A DNA stretch of 64,000 nucleotides, taken from assembly GCA_030704615.1 (NCBI GenBank), contig CM060732.1:76303053-76367052 (forward strand), read 5' to 3'. A program made the position numbers and the translations under genes. Position 1 is the first letter of the stretch, and each line of letters starts with the position of its first letter. Origin of the DNA: Takakia lepidozioides (lineage: Eukaryota; Streptophyta; Takakiopsida; Takakiales; Takakiaceae). Under the pieces are notes generated by a model that worked only from the letters and a program-made list of their open reading frames with translations, made no database searches and was not told the origin of the DNA. Shown one piece after another: positions 15,001 through 26,804 of this stretch.

Positions 15001-16051
15001 TCAGGTGGTCCAAGTCTGCATGTACATCTCACAGCTCAGACAAGAACACACAAGGGACCGGAGGATGGGATGTTAATATAATTTTACCCTGCAGTACTGC
15101 ACTACCTGTTATACACCTGCATAACCCAAACCGTTTGAGAGCACCCATCTCAGCATAGATCTCAATGTACCAATATCTACATGGAGAAAGCCACCTGAAT
15201 GTTCCAAAAATTTCAGTGACAGATGGCGTATATGGGTAACATACCGTACACTTAAAGGCTCTCTTTCACACCGAAGCTTGTAAGGAGTGAGCTGTGTCTG
15301 GCGTCTGTGGAGGAAAGAAGCCCTAATATTAGCCACGTCCAAAGTCCATGCTTTTTGGTTGCATGAGAATAGTCAGGGTTGGTTTACATGTCAGGGGATG
15401 CAAGGCTAGAGAGAAATCAATTGGGTTCAACCAACATATACTCACTTAATACGAAAAGGTGATCCAGAGGCCATTTGATGGACATCAGAAGCATTTCACT
15501 TACTGGGGGCGTTACTAAGTCCTAGTCCATATGCAAGGAGGTTTTTGAACGTTGGCCCAAACTGAGAGTACATAAACACAAAAGGACCTGAGAGGCCAAG
15601 ACCTAAATTTTAGCACTCCCATCAGCTGCTTGTAAACCCATCAAGCAAACTAACGGGTTGATTTCTGTAAGAGCAAGGTACCAATAAATTTCATGTCAAC
15701 CCCCGGAGGAGGTGATTACACCAGGGTTGACCTAAAACAGGACAATTAGAGGGTATAAGGTTGTGGAGAGCTAAGTGCAGAGAATCGACGATTCTCGTAA
15801 CAAGTTATAAGAGCAACACATCCCCATCTAAGGTTTGCAGGTCGGCAACCAGACAGTTTGGGGACACAGACAAGTGAGAACCACATGCAGAGAGTCCGAA
15901 AAGGCCAGAATAAGACTTGCCTTGTTGCAAGTGAAAACGTGGAGGGGTTCTGGAAGGGAGGCTCAGAGGAGCGCGAGGTGTCGCGAGCTTGCGGTACTCC
16001 GCCACCGCCGGAAACTCCGCTGCTGCCCCCAGCAGCAGAGTAACGGTGCAT
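1..16051 (-). CDS. MED12: MED12, Mediator kinase-module subunit 12 (3' end beyond window)
   Basis: MED12 belongs to the Mediator kinase module (with MED13, CycC and CDK8), which controls RNA polymerase II in the nucleus. Exons, 5' to 3': 15921-16051, 15245-15304, 14910-15015, 13599-13676, 13369-13422, 12915-13022, 12536-12682, 11401-11700, 3389-5904, 2163-2834, 950-1916, 106-393. They join in frame to 1809 codons. Plant MED12 landmarks in order: MHRYSA start, LTPYKLRCEREPL, LGPPDF, GQVYGVPLSG, EDFRKKWIE, LAEHVPHGYRRR, PLLRATWFVK, ELWTKDVLEY, CEWAVCDFRDSR, KTQSLAQLAATRTEGSQG, FHWQWVELRLLLNEQ and LLVRPDAA. Plant MED12 is about 2200 residues, so some 400 C-terminal residues should lie left of base 1; the exon ending at 106 is followed by a GT donor. 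The 2.5-kb ninth exon is intact. Introns 7 and 8 carry LINE copies. Exon limits come from phase and conservation, not transcripts. Confidence 0.93.
6122..8131 (+). mobile_element. LINE copy A, 5'-truncated, inactive
   Basis: From 6122 this copy follows 54662-56670 of the reference element with only scattered differences. It starts in the middle of the reverse transcriptase domain, directly after a long CT run at about 6095-6117, and ends ...TATGAGTACAAT followed by another CT run. It keeps the RT motifs [25 protein letters not shown] and FADDFAG. Indels break the frame: an A/T-run change near 7085, a 3-nt insertion near 7190, and a deletion near 7730 that removes the first zinc-finger cysteines. 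It is a dead but recent insertion in MED12 intron 8, antisense to the gene. Confidence 0.93.
9722..9838 (+). mobile_element. SINE-like repeat with LINE-related tail (copy 1)
   Basis: The repeat begins after a CT run with AAACCCTGGTGGGTG and ends GGGATGAGTACA before the next CT run. Related copies lie at 41245-41372 (minus) and 60006-60120 (plus). The start keeps a T-arm-like segment with a seven-base loop (TGCAAAC here, TGCGAAC at 60 kb). The middle (GGGGTCAATGGCCATAAGGC) and the end resemble the LINE 3' tail. A tRNA-derived SINE sharing its tail with the LINE is my inference. Confidence 0.55.
9885..10955 (+). mobile_element. Three degraded LINE 3' ends (older subfamily)
   Basis: Segment one (about 9885-10345) matches the zinc-finger end and tail of the LINE. 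Segment two (about 10346-10490) is a tail alone. Segment three (about 10505-10955) joins a piece like the element's 5' region (compare 52280-52345) directly to a 3' end, so it is internally deleted. A TAAATACTAA-like string recurs near the segment joints, consistent with repeated insertion at one site. The tails carry the older GTGAGCCCCTCAC hairpin form. No coding capacity remains. Confidence 0.75.
11858..12374 (-). mobile_element. LINE 3' fragment in MED12 intron 7 with 16-bp target duplication
   Basis: This 517-bp copy matches the zinc-finger region and the tail on the minus strand ([28 protein letters not shown]). It is flanked by a perfect 16-bp direct repeat, CTGAGACAGCTAAAGA, at 11842-11857 and 12375-12390. 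The flanking repeat is not a CT microsatellite, so CT is a preference and not a strict requirement. It lies in the same orientation as MED12, between exons 7 and 8. Confidence 0.9.
15305..15920 (-). other. GC-AG intron 1 of MED12
   Basis: Exon 1 ends ...ACAAG and is followed by GCAAGT, the classic GC-type donor context; the acceptor is CCTCCACAG. Joining here gives the conserved TRRQ...LTPYKL reading. The nearest GT donor, 4 nt downstream, would shift the frame and destroy the conserved start of exon 2. All other introns in the rebuilt genes use GT-AG. Confidence 0.8.
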
Positions 16052-17534
16052 CTCTCCCTATTGCTTCCCGCATCGTCCCGGATGCCTGCATGCCAGGCTT
16101 TGGCTTTGGCTCACGCATGCGTCACTCACACTCCCTGCATACGAGAAAATTTCCTCATTGGCTGCTTTCGTTGGTTGCATGGCTCGATCGCTCTACAGAA
16201 ACCTCCACTCCTGCACTCCTACCACATCAAACTCTATCCCCCCTCTCTCTATCTTCTCCTCCCTCCCCCTCTCACTCCTTCCTCGCCTTCATACACTTTT
16301 CCAAGCATCACATTCACTACACTCATCACTGCTGCCATCGATCATCGCCCTCACGCACCACAATGACGCAAACACGAATGCAGGGCGCAAATCCAGGGCC
16401 TGACTCCACGTCCCATACTGCCCTCTGGCACCTGGGTCAACTATGTTGCTGCCCACCCCCTTTCTCATCCGTTCTTCATATTCTGGATCCAACCAAACAA
16501 CCTCCAAGGAACTGTAATTGTCCGCACCCGCGGCTCGTCACTCCACTGAACGCTTACCGCCCTGGAGGTAATATAAAGAATACAACCGATATGCCCGTCT
16601 AAAAATATCGATTTTGTCGTGGAATCACTCATCCACGGCACCTGCTCAATTTACCGTCCATTACTCATCCATTTGGATGTCTTACATCCCCATTCGTGCG
16701 TGCAACTTCATGGCACGGGGACTGGAAGATGAACTTCGGGCTTGTCTTCATGTTCCCATTACTGGGAACGTGATCCCGTTGATTGGGAACCAGGGAAACG
16801 AGTTCTCCAGAATAGCGGGTTCGTTAGCCCGCTGGGATCTGGAATATCCTGCTGTGAAGTCCCACTAGCCAGGTGGGCGCCAAAAGGACGAGGATGCACG
16901 GTTCAGCAAATTATATCCATTGATTGGATAACATGTGTCCACTTCGCATTGGGTGTAAGTACTGACACAGTGACTCAGTTTTTTAAATGTATGGTCTGGA
17001 AATGAACGGATGAATTGATTCGGGAGAGCTCTCGTGGGAAACGAGGTAGGTGGATGAAATCGTGTTTCATCCATCTGGACGGGCAGAGAGTATGTGTGCA
17101 GGTGAGAAAGACGCACATGGCGCGCGGAGAGCAGCGAGCTCTGACCATTTGCGTACGCGTTCATCTTGATTGTCTAACTTATATTGTTGCCTGCCGTCAA
17201 TCTGTGCGATATTGTACACGCGCTGCTTTCATTTGTGGATTGTCGGTACCAAGTTCTTGTTGCTGGTGTATAATTTGTATCTCTGATGCTTGCAAGTGTG
17301 TTCTTCTTCTCAGCATCATCAAACATCTTTAGTAGGATTTTGAATTGAGCCTCTGCCCTCGCCGTGCTGCGGAGGAGTGTTTTTCTTGCTTTTCACGTCG
17401 ACAGAAGTTGATTTCTCAGAATAGTACGCTGATAAGGTCAGAGTTCCTCACGTTAGTGTAGAAGAGGTTCGGTACGGAAGCAGCAACGGAGACACCGCGC
17501 AATTGTATGAAGCAGAGAAGTATCCGAAGCAGAA
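16052..17534. promoter_or_regulatory. Upstream region shared by MED12 and MAF1
   Basis: About 1.5 kb separates the MED12 start codon (minus) from the MAF1 start codon (plus). It should hold both 5' UTRs and promoters. The stretch 16200-16300 is strongly pyrimidine-rich on the plus strand. I see no clear TATA box that I could assign, and no conserved coding exon. Confidence 0.5.
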
Positions 17535-20500
17535 ATGAAGTTCCTCGAATACACTCCCCTTGCCAGGTCTTGCACGAATGCGTTCGTCTTCTTTAAGAGA
17601 ATCTCGTCTGCTAAGTCAATTAGGTCTTCAGTGGCCGTTGTTTTACCTGCTTTGTTTCTTGATTTCCTGATCTTCCATTTTCTCGCATTATGCAATATAT
17701 TCTCACTGAACAGGATGACATTCTAGTTTCATGCAGAATAAACTCGTTTTTGGGCCATGTCAACCTCGGGGGATGCCTCATCCAAGGTGTTCTCGAAGCG
17801 TATTCTTGTAAGTTGGCTCTTTGAACGCCTCTGCGCTGTACATTGAAAACCCAGAGTAGGGACGCCTCTCTCTTGAAACCCTGTTTTGCTGCGATGCGTC
17901 TGTCCTCACATCGATTCCAATCTATGTGGATTCACGTACACAAGTCGTCACTCCGTAAAAAGTGGTGAGAGTCTGTGACTGTCCGTGAAATTCAGTGTCT
18001 AGCCTCTGTGTACGGCCTTAGCCTCGTATAATTGGGAGAAGGACTATGGTGTGTGCAATCTGGGCTTTCTCAGGTAAGCTGGCAGGCACTGACAAAAAAC
18101 TTTCCCGGAGTTTGGAGCAAGAGGTTGGTGCAGACATCTCTGGTTCACCCTCAATTCAATTAGAAAATGTACACTCCTGAATATTTATTTGTTATAGGAG
18201 ACCTGTAAGTATAGGTAGTCGGCAGGACGTTAACTCCTTCAGGAAAGAAGAGGTCTTTAAGTGTTGACTGGTGGACAATGTTATATAGGTGGTGGATGCG
18301 TTGGCCTTTTCACCTCAGAAGCTCTCCACGTCTCCAGTGGGCCCTCTGTCTAGCTCAGCCAGGTGCCTCTATCTGCCCCCATGTCATCATAGGATAGACC
18401 TGAGTTATTCCTAACTAGAGCCTGCCTGGTTGCTGGAATTCCTGTAGTGCGCTGTTCCTCACCCTCATATGTACAATCATGGTCAAGCACAATGCACATC
18501 CAGCATTTTTGAAGTGTATGTTAGATCAATTATGGTTAAATGCAGGAAGACATTTAATGTTGTGAGAACCTCATGTGTGATTGTGGGATGTGTCAATGGC
18601 ACTTGGTCTCCATGTTAGTTTCTCCCTGTTATGCAGATTTTTTCTTGGAATGAAATATTTGCTGAATTTTTTGTGGAAAAGTCTGGTGAAGAAAGTTTGC
18701 TGCCACATGTGTCTCCAGCCGCAGGACATTGATCTACCTCATCCTCACACTGAATCACATGTATCCAGACTACGACTTTAGGTAAAGACAAATTTCCAAT
18801 TGGCCGTCCAATTCCATCAGCTTGTGCGCCATTCTCACTTTGTCTGAAAATGTGGTAACATCGCTTTTTGTTTTGTCGCATCGTCTGATAGTGGATTTGA
18901 GAAGTGATCATGGAGTCAGCTTGTTGTCCAAATTACTTGAGGGTAGAAATGGATCTATGTGGGTAATGACAGTGTCAACTCCAGAAGTGGCCTGCAACCC
19001 GATTTGTTTCAAAGGGGAATTGGAAGTGGTGTCAAAAGGTTGACAAGCGGTATGACGCCGTTGCTCCTGAAGGAGCTGAGAGTTCAAGTCTCTCCATTTC
19101 CTCTTGCTCCCCATGTCCTTCCATCAGATGGGAGGTTGTAAACAAATAGTTGTCACTAATGAAGGGAGACAGAGACACACACAGATCTAGGTCCTAACTA
19201 GGCGGATTCATGTTTGCAAACCACAGTATGTTGCAGCCTCATCATTTTTCAAAAGAGCAAGGAGTCAGTGCTGCAAAGCAGAAGATTGACCAGTACTTGC
19301 TGGAAGCTACCAAGGTAGGGTGTGTTGTGCTTCCTTCATGCACTTTTCACCAAATTTTCCTTCTTGTTGACATTTTCAGCTGGCTCGCACATATTTACGT
19401 ATCATAATTGCTTTGTCTATGTGCTTTTCTAGCAGATCTGGGCAACTGACCTTGGTGAAGAGACACCTCTTGTAGAGTGCATCTGGAGTGCCATTGACGA
19501 GGTTGGCTTCCATTATTGCTGAGAATCAGCACCAGTCCTTGCTATGGATTGTTCACACACTGCCAGACTACATTGTTATGACAATTGTTTCTTTCCATAC
19601 TAATGTGTAGACTTTGGTTTTGCTTCTCATCTTATGTTTTCCATCGTTACCTGTTCTGCGCTCCATTCGTTTCAAAATGCGACTTGGTGTGAAGTTACTC
19701 CTGACCTCATGTGACAAATGAAGTTCCACTGATTTGCAGGTTATGCGACTTGAGGAGTGTGATGTGTATAGTTATATGCCAGATGTGGAAGGAGATCCTT
19801 TTGCGGATATTGGCACCATGTAAGTGATTCGTTTAGAAGGTCATCACTGGAGTGGTCACTTCTTACCCATTGTTTTTTCTTTCAATGCTAGAACTGACAA
19901 TCCAATAAGTACCCTACTTTTGGCCTATGCAATTGGCACAAGATGAACTGCTCACACAGTGACACCTATTCCGGGGCTAGCACCATTGACCCTAAGAACT
20001 TTTATCCTGGTACATATCTTCCCATGATTATGCTTGCAGCCTACCATGACTTGCAATCTAAAACTAAGTAAGGTGCATTGCGGGATGACCACAACTGACG
20101 CAGCCATCTTCCTTCTGCCGAGGCTCCAGCAAGCGTCCAACCCACAACATACAGAAGGTCACAGAATCATTTAACACTTGCACAACAGTACAAACACAGT
20201 GTCGCATTCCTGACGAGGAAGCTGAAGGGCTGCTGCGCATTGCAGGCTCTGCAAAGGATCCAGCTACCAAGCCATGCCTGCCTCACGCACAGATAGATGT
20301 TTCTCTGCCCCCTATCCCTCACACTAATCTGCAAAATTGCAGGACCTTTCTCTTGCTGCTCTGCAACATTAATGCTGACTTGCAGCTAAAGTTCACCAGT
20401 TCTGTGTCCTGGCCTTTGAGGTCAATGTGGTGTTATATAAATGGGGCCAGGTGGTTCAAAGCATTTTTGCTACTCCACTGACAGGAAAAGTTGGTGGTGG

Positions 20501-20786
20501 CTTGTAGATGGTCATTCAACTACTTCTTCTACAACAAGAAGCTGAAGCGCATACTCTACTTCAGTTCACGCTGCCTGAGGTGAGTCTTGGTGTTTTTCAG
20601 CAGATTGTTGAATACCGGATATAGAACTTCACCTGAGTTCAATTTTGTTGTAGAAAATGGCTGAAGAAAGTGGCATTTTGTCTTGGTTAAATTGTGTGCA
20701 GTAAGTCCATTGATGAGTCTTCAAGTGATGATGGCGTCAGCGAAGAGGACCTGGATTTCACGGAAGGCATGGACTTGGAGGAGTGA
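17535..20786 (+). CDS. MAF1: MAF1, repressor of RNA polymerase III
   Basis: MAF1 represses RNA polymerase III transcription (tRNA, 5S) under stress, downstream of TOR signalling. Ten exons: 17535-17566, 17737-17807, 18074-18168, 18319-18362, 18719-18781, 19227-19314, 19436-19501, 19740-19819, 20508-20579, 20702-20786. They join in frame to 231 residues, close to plant MAF1. Family signatures in order: MKFLEYTPL, INSFLGHVNLGG, LEAYSCKLAGTDKKLS, RRTLIYLILTLNHMYPDYDFS, ECDVYSYMPD..ADPF-like segment (EGDPFADIG) and the C-terminal WSFNYFFYNKKLKRILYFS block. The tail is acidic (SIDESSSDDGVSEEDLDF). The third exon could instead end at 18123; both options keep the frame. It is divergent to MED12. Confidence 0.92.
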
Positions 20787-22450
20787 AGTTCCCCAGGCTT
20801 GTCAAATGTGTGCTTGTAGGTGGATGTAAAAGTTGTACCGTGACCATAGCTTGTAAATATTTGCCAGTTTTTGAGCTGGACAGACACCGTAGAGAAGTTT
20901 TTCCTTTGTATATTTGTGGCTAGGGTACAGGCCCTTCAGGCACTAGTGTTTGTTTAGTCCTCCCAAGTTTGCAGAAGACGCCCCTATGAGTTGGATAGCT
21001 GCTCACTTTTTGGGGTTGTACATTTGTACTTCTCTGGTTTTCGACTGCCATGGGCAAGTGCAAGCACTGCTGCACCTTGTCTTTCCTTGTATTCTGTAAT
21101 TCTCTAGTAGTGTAGCATAACATTTTATTCAGCATAACGTTTCAAAGTCTTTTATCTTATTGTTGATGAGCGTCTATGTTGTACTCTTGTACTTGTAAGT
21201 TCCTCTGCTGTCAATTGGGAAGTGCAAGAAATCTTACATCTTGTCTGTCTAAATCTGTAATGGTGATAGACAACATTTGACGCGGCATGATTTTCTAACT
21301 CGTTGATGCCTGCAATGCAATGTCTTTGGTGCCTTCCCTCTCTTCTAATCCAGCCTTCTGATTGTGTGTGATACTTTTCCATTACACAGATGCCACAGCT
21401 GTCTAGTTGGCTCTGGGGGTACACCGAAATGATCTCCCACAGCCAGGGCATCCTGTCTCTGCCCAGAATAGTTTCATGGGTAAAACAGCACATGGCCTCC
21501 ATTCGATAAATCCATCCTTCTAGCACTCCCATTGCGCGACTTCTTTTATACGGCTCGACCTTGCCCTCTGACTATTGCTGCCATTTACATGCTGTAGTCT
21601 AGTGGTCTGATACAGCGGTGGAAGACTCAAATGTCTGTAGTTTGAGCAGATTGTTGCCTGACCTAGGCTGTGGATCCGCCAAGTTTTCAAGCGGGACGGG
21701 TAAGGTTTTGCTCCATGTGCGCAGGACTTCAGTGTCTGGGATATAGTGCCGAGGCCAGCCGCCACAGCTTCTCGCTTCTTCTCCCTTGCAGCGCCTCGCC
21801 TCCTCATCTTCTTGGCTTCTTTCTCCTTCCACCATAATAACCCTCTTGCTTTACGCTTCTTTAGAGCTTCTCTTCATGTCTTATCGTTAAAGATGTCGTT
21901 TTCATATACCCCACCATGCTCGAGACGGTCGCCGCCATTGCACCCGGCTGTTCCATGTTGTTCATCTCTCTCCCTCACCGCAGCTCTCCCCAGAAAACTC
22001 TGATGCGCAACCCCAAGAATATATCGTCCAGTTCCAGTGACGTAACTCTTGCTACTCACTGCGCGCTGTGCTTGCAGCAGGCCCTTCCTAATCTCTACGT
22101 GCTTTCAACTCGCCTCTCGAGCTTAGGAGGCGTTAGACCATGTTTATTGTACCCTGTAACCTCAGTTCGCTCTCGCCTTTGGTTGCGTGACGAACGCTGT
22201 GGGTTTGTGGTATTTTTTGGAGCGCACACTTGCCCTATATGCATGACTAGGAAAGCGAGGTGCGGCTAAGCTTCCCCAAATCGGCTGGAACTGCGGGAAA
22301 GGCCGACTTGGATCCACCCTCTTTGGATCCACCCTCTTGGCACGTTTCAACTCGTCACTGTGGCCCCTCTGATGGGTGTAGCAAGCTGGCCAACGTCAAC
22401 ATCAAAACTCGCCTTCGTCGGACCAAGATGGGCACGGGCAAAACATACTA
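20787..22450. other. MAF1 3' flank and intergenic sequence
   Basis: The first few hundred bases are probably the MAF1 3' UTR. Open frames on both strands (for example around 21520-21835) are short, lack a family I recognise and show no consistent splice structure. A 17-base repeat, CTTGGATCCACCCTCTT-like, occurs twice at about 22308-22340. I see no supported gene. Confidence 0.45.
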
Positions 22451-25400
22451 AGTTAAGACGCTTATGTTTTCTTGTCCCTTATTTAATTTGAGTAACAAGG
22501 CCTATGCTCTTTTTTTGTTTTATAAAAACAAAAAAAATGAAAAAATGATAATGCTATAACCTCAAAAATTCTACGGAATGATGTTAACCATAATACTTTC
22601 AAAAATGCACTAAGATCCATGATAAAGATGAAATATGCACCTCTTCGGGAAGAAAAAATAAATTACTTCTTTTAATTATTTTTAATCTCGGTCTAAAAAT
22701 TTGTGTTTTTCAATCTCTGAAAACTTCATTTCTTTTGCTAATCAAATCAGTTTTTATATGACCATATTTTATCCAACCGTGAAACTCTCTACCAACCACC
22801 CTAAGAAGAAATCACACTGTAATTGAAAAGATGAATATGTCACTTTTAAAGTCCCTACCCATGTATATTTTTGCAGAGCGAACCTTTGTCCCCTAATAAC
22901 TACCATTACATACTGAGAGAGCACCACATCTTGCACTTTTTCTCATTGCCCTATCCACATAAAGTGCATTGAACTCTATTTCAAGTACCCGTTTGAAGGC
23001 TTTTCACGGGATCTAATGAGCATCACCTTCCCCAATTGCTCATTGCTTGTTGTTCTTTGGAAACATTCTTCCGAGCATTGTTGGAGCAATCAAGGGTATA
23101 CCACTAAGGGTTTCTCAATGCGAAACCCACCGCTGCTTAAGTTTGTAACCATATCACCAAATATGTCTCAATGCGAAACCGGCCACCGTCGCTATAGGTT
23201 TAGGGTTTCTGACTACACTACTTAAGGTTTGGGCTCACTGAATTGGCATAGATGCAACGTGTGAATGCACCAGTCCTCTATACCCACTTATGGTTTTATT
23301 CCGTTTTGAAAACATATAACTTCTATGACCGAGGTTTAAAAACATATAACTCCCAAGACCATGGGTTGTGCTCATGTGAGCATGCTCACACGATACCAAC
23401 CTCCCTCAGAATCATGGGGTCAAGAACCACCACTAACCGAATGAGTGGAGGTTGGTGATTAGAATCAAGTTCCATGGGTTTTTTTGTAATTTTTTTGTTT
23501 TGACTTTTGACGTAGGCGGGGGATGTGAATAAACAAGTATTGGGAGGTTTGAATCAATTACAAACCCCCGGAGGTTATCAAAAAGGTTATATGGATGCGG
23601 TTCTAAAAAAAACAAAGAACTGGCAAAGGGTCAAAATTGTTGGTTACATAGTCTTGAAATAACTAGCCTGAAAACTGTCAAAGACTATTTGATGAAAACT
23701 GCCTCAACTGGAATAAACATCTGTCTGTCACCCTGCCGCAACCAACATGCCCACCACACCATTCTCCATGTTTAAAAAAAAACAAAAACAAAATACAAAA
23801 TCAAGTGTGTTGTGCCTCATCCCTAACTCTCTTTATTCATAATCAAAACCGGAATCGCCATAATGTTTAAAAATCAGATGGGAACATGAACTCGATTTTT
23901 ATTTTTTATTTTTTTCCAAATAACAGACCCCCTTACCCAAACCATATATTAAAATGTTACTAGAACCAGAACCCAAGGTCGGAAACAACAAGAACTGTCC
24001 AACAGTGGTGGACAACTTCTAATGGCCATCACGGAAACAAGGTTGTTGCCCTACCCTCAGCACAGGCTTGAAAGTTTCAAGATACCAACCCATTAAGTAG
24101 CTAGTTGACTCCAGTATCTGTTTTATGGGTGGGTTTGGCCAATGGGTGATATCCAACATACACCTATTTAACAACCAAGTTGTAGCCCAATGGGTGCATA
24201 CCACCTCGAAAGTGGTTGTGGGTTCAACCCACCGATTGGTGTCAAAAAGGTGTCCACCTTCCTACCGTAAAGGTGTAGCACTTTGGGGTCAAGTGACACC
24301 ATAATTTACGCTTCCTTTGGGAAGTGTCGTATATTATCATTACACCTATGTGGAGCCTATGTGGTTTTGAAACCACCACCAACCTATAAGGCAATCTTAT
24401 GCCCTCCCCATTTGGGACCTCTTATGGATGCTGCTAGCTAGAATATAGAAGTGAGGCGACAAAAAGTTGGTCAATTCCATCAAATGATGGGAATTGTTGT
24501 GCTCATCAATTGCATAAGCAAGCGACTGTGTGTCTTCATAGCATAGTAAGAGTTTTATTTATTTCAAGATGGTTCAGTTCCAAATTTTTATTTTCTAAGG
24601 GGGCCCTCCTTGCAAAGCTCACCAAAGGGAGGCAAAATTGTAAAATCTATACCCCTTACCCTCTATATATATTGTCTTAAGGCGGTGGTGGAGCCTTCTA
24701 GAAGAGGGCCCACCGCCTCGTTCCCACCGCTTTTGGAATTCTCTAGAAGTAGAAAGAGGGCCCACCTCCAAGTTCTACGCTAGCCTATGCGTACACATGT
24801 CTACATCCCGTCGAGCCATTTCCCTCCTCTCCAAGCCTCCCCCGGTCCCACAGATTGGCCCTTCCCACAGTGTCAGGTTGCCTGACCTTCCCAAACAGGC
24901 CAAATGAATTGGGGTACATAGTGTCGGGACTATGATATAAGTTAAATCCACCAAACATCCTATGACTTTCATATAATATACAGGGTGATGTTCTGTAGAC
25001 AAAATTGTGGACCTCAAATCACCAAGGTACGTTCACACTTGCTAATGTCTATTGATTGTCAATAGTGCTACCATCGAGGAGTTAGGGTTTTGACCTACTT
25101 TTCTTGCGCTACTTACGTACGTTACTTACCTAGCCTACCAGCATTCATACCTAGGCACGATAATACACTAACATCATATATACTTATCCATGTCCCTACC
25201 TCTGTTCATGATAGTTTGATGGAAAATAGGGATGACCGCTGTTGACGGTTACTGAGTGTCCCAGGATTCGTGCAAAGGGAGCAGCACATGAGAAGCAACA
25301 CAAGAGATTGGTACTTTATTTGCTATGAATTTGAGCTGATAGTTTATCAGCGGAAAACAATAAGGTTTATATTGCGACATGCTGATAACGTAACAACACA

Positions 25401-26435
25401 CACTACCGAATAGGTGTGTGAGTAAGCTGCCACGCATGCATGACATGTCACTTACTTACCACAGGGGAGGCTCGGTATGAACGAAGGTAGTTATTAGTGA
25501 CGCTACACCAAATGTGAACGTACCTTTGTCGCTAGTCCTAGCTGTTGCAATTTTGGTACTTTGAGCTTTAAGTAGATTCTCTTAACTTTTTCTTACTTGA
25601 CATGTTGGAAGTGTTTGTGGGCCAACCACAAAGACTTTGCAGAAGGAATATTGCCACTGGTTGACGGTCTCGATATGTGCACCAACAACATAAAGGCTGA
25701 GAAGTATTGTCATTCTTTAAACCACATTCAGGTACAGCCAACTTATTCTAATAAGTATGTGTGCATTTCTTGGCAAAATAGCTTATCAGCAATTTCCTTT
25801 TGATAAAATTCTGCATTAGTTGGTGCTTGAAATCTTAGGAGAATTTCGCTCATGTAGTCACGCTTGTAACCGAGTCGTAACCTTCCAGCAACTGATGTTG
25901 GACGGGTTGCTTGCAAGTCAGAGTTGGAAGTCGACCGCACATTGGGAACAGTCATAGTTGTGTTCGTAACCTTCTAGCCACCAGGGGAGGTTGCTACAGA
26001 CTGCCTTCTTGATCTTAACAGCAAGTTCGATTGAGCATATATATATCAAAAGGCTGTCGAGTGCAAATACAATTTTAGTCCCTCTGACCTTTCAAAGCCG
26101 CCGACCAAGTGAACATTATTGGCTACTTATCTTTAGTATTGGATAATTTGCTTAGAGTTCAGAGAATGTATAATCAAATACTCTCAAACCACTTTCATTT
26201 TTTAGTCTTTTGAGAGTTATTCTCATGCCTAGTGCATGGGAGTTGAAATCAATTGGAAATTACCCTACTAGACAACAGATCATTAATGTTGCATTTGATC
26301 TCTTAAACATACTTGAAGTGAAATTAAATCATTAAATTGTACGTATCAGGGTGCAATATGTTTGCAAATTCTTGATTCCACATGAGAAACCATGATTGAC
26401 AAGCTAAAAAAGGACGTTTTTATCTATGGTACAGG
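22451..26435. other. AT-rich gene-poor stretch
   Basis: Base composition shifts visibly to A+T at about 22.45 kb, with long A and T runs, including an inverted T-rich/A-rich pair at about 22509-22537. A few short local duplications occur: CTCAATGCGAAACC twice near 23113 and 23166, an AAAACATATAACT pair near 23310 and 23340, and GAGGGCCCACC twice near 24700 and 24757. No LINE copies and no conserved coding region are visible. Confidence 0.55.
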
Positions 26436-26804
26436 ATGGCACGGTTCAACTACCAGCTTGTTGCAACCATCGTAGCGGTAAGCTTTCTGATTATGACGGC
26501 CATGTATGCCGAAGGCTGTGACCGAGTAGCAGCTAGTGATCAAAAGGGCCATGTCCCCCTTCTCAATTGCAATGGATGCGACACCCTATCTGCAAGTTGT
26601 TGTCATCTCATCGAACGTCTTCCCAGTGGCACCTGCGTCGACGTTAACTGTCGAAAACTAGGAGAACAGTTTTCTGGAGACCCATATTGGCTGCAAGTCT
26701 ACACTACTTCAGAACCAAGAACATTTGGCTGGATTGCCGAAGCGTATGCGCAATGTGAAGGCATATGCAAATTTCCTGATTGCTCAGGTGGTATACATCC
26801 ATAG
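26436..26804 (+). CDS. Small secreted cysteine-rich protein, SH3-like core
   Basis: The 122-residue reading frame starts ATGGCACGG, just after a possible splice acceptor (GGTACAG). Residues 1-27 look like a signal peptide: a basic start, a hydrophobic core LVATIVAVSFLIMTAM, and small residues near the cut. The mature part has ten cysteines (28, 45, 48, 55, 56, 67, 72, 107, 111, 116), an even number that suits disulfides. The segment from GTCVDVNC through YWLQV to GWIAEAY resembles a bacterial-type SH3 fold by pattern. I do not recognise a named family. It is the only good gene in an AT-rich island. Function unknown; an extracellular or wall role is only a guess. Confidence 0.6.
   Translation: MARFNYQLVATIVAVSFLIMTAMYAEGCDRVAASDQKGHVPLLNCNGCDTLSASCCHLIERLPSGTCVDVNCRKLGEQFSGDPYWLQVYTTSEPRTFGWIAEAYAQCEGICKFPDCSGGIHP

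Noticed and set aside
26436-26804. Recent horizontal transfer of the secreted cysteine-rich gene
   Set aside because: The bacterial-type SH3 look and AT-rich setting are suggestive, but without homolog searches there is no real evidence.
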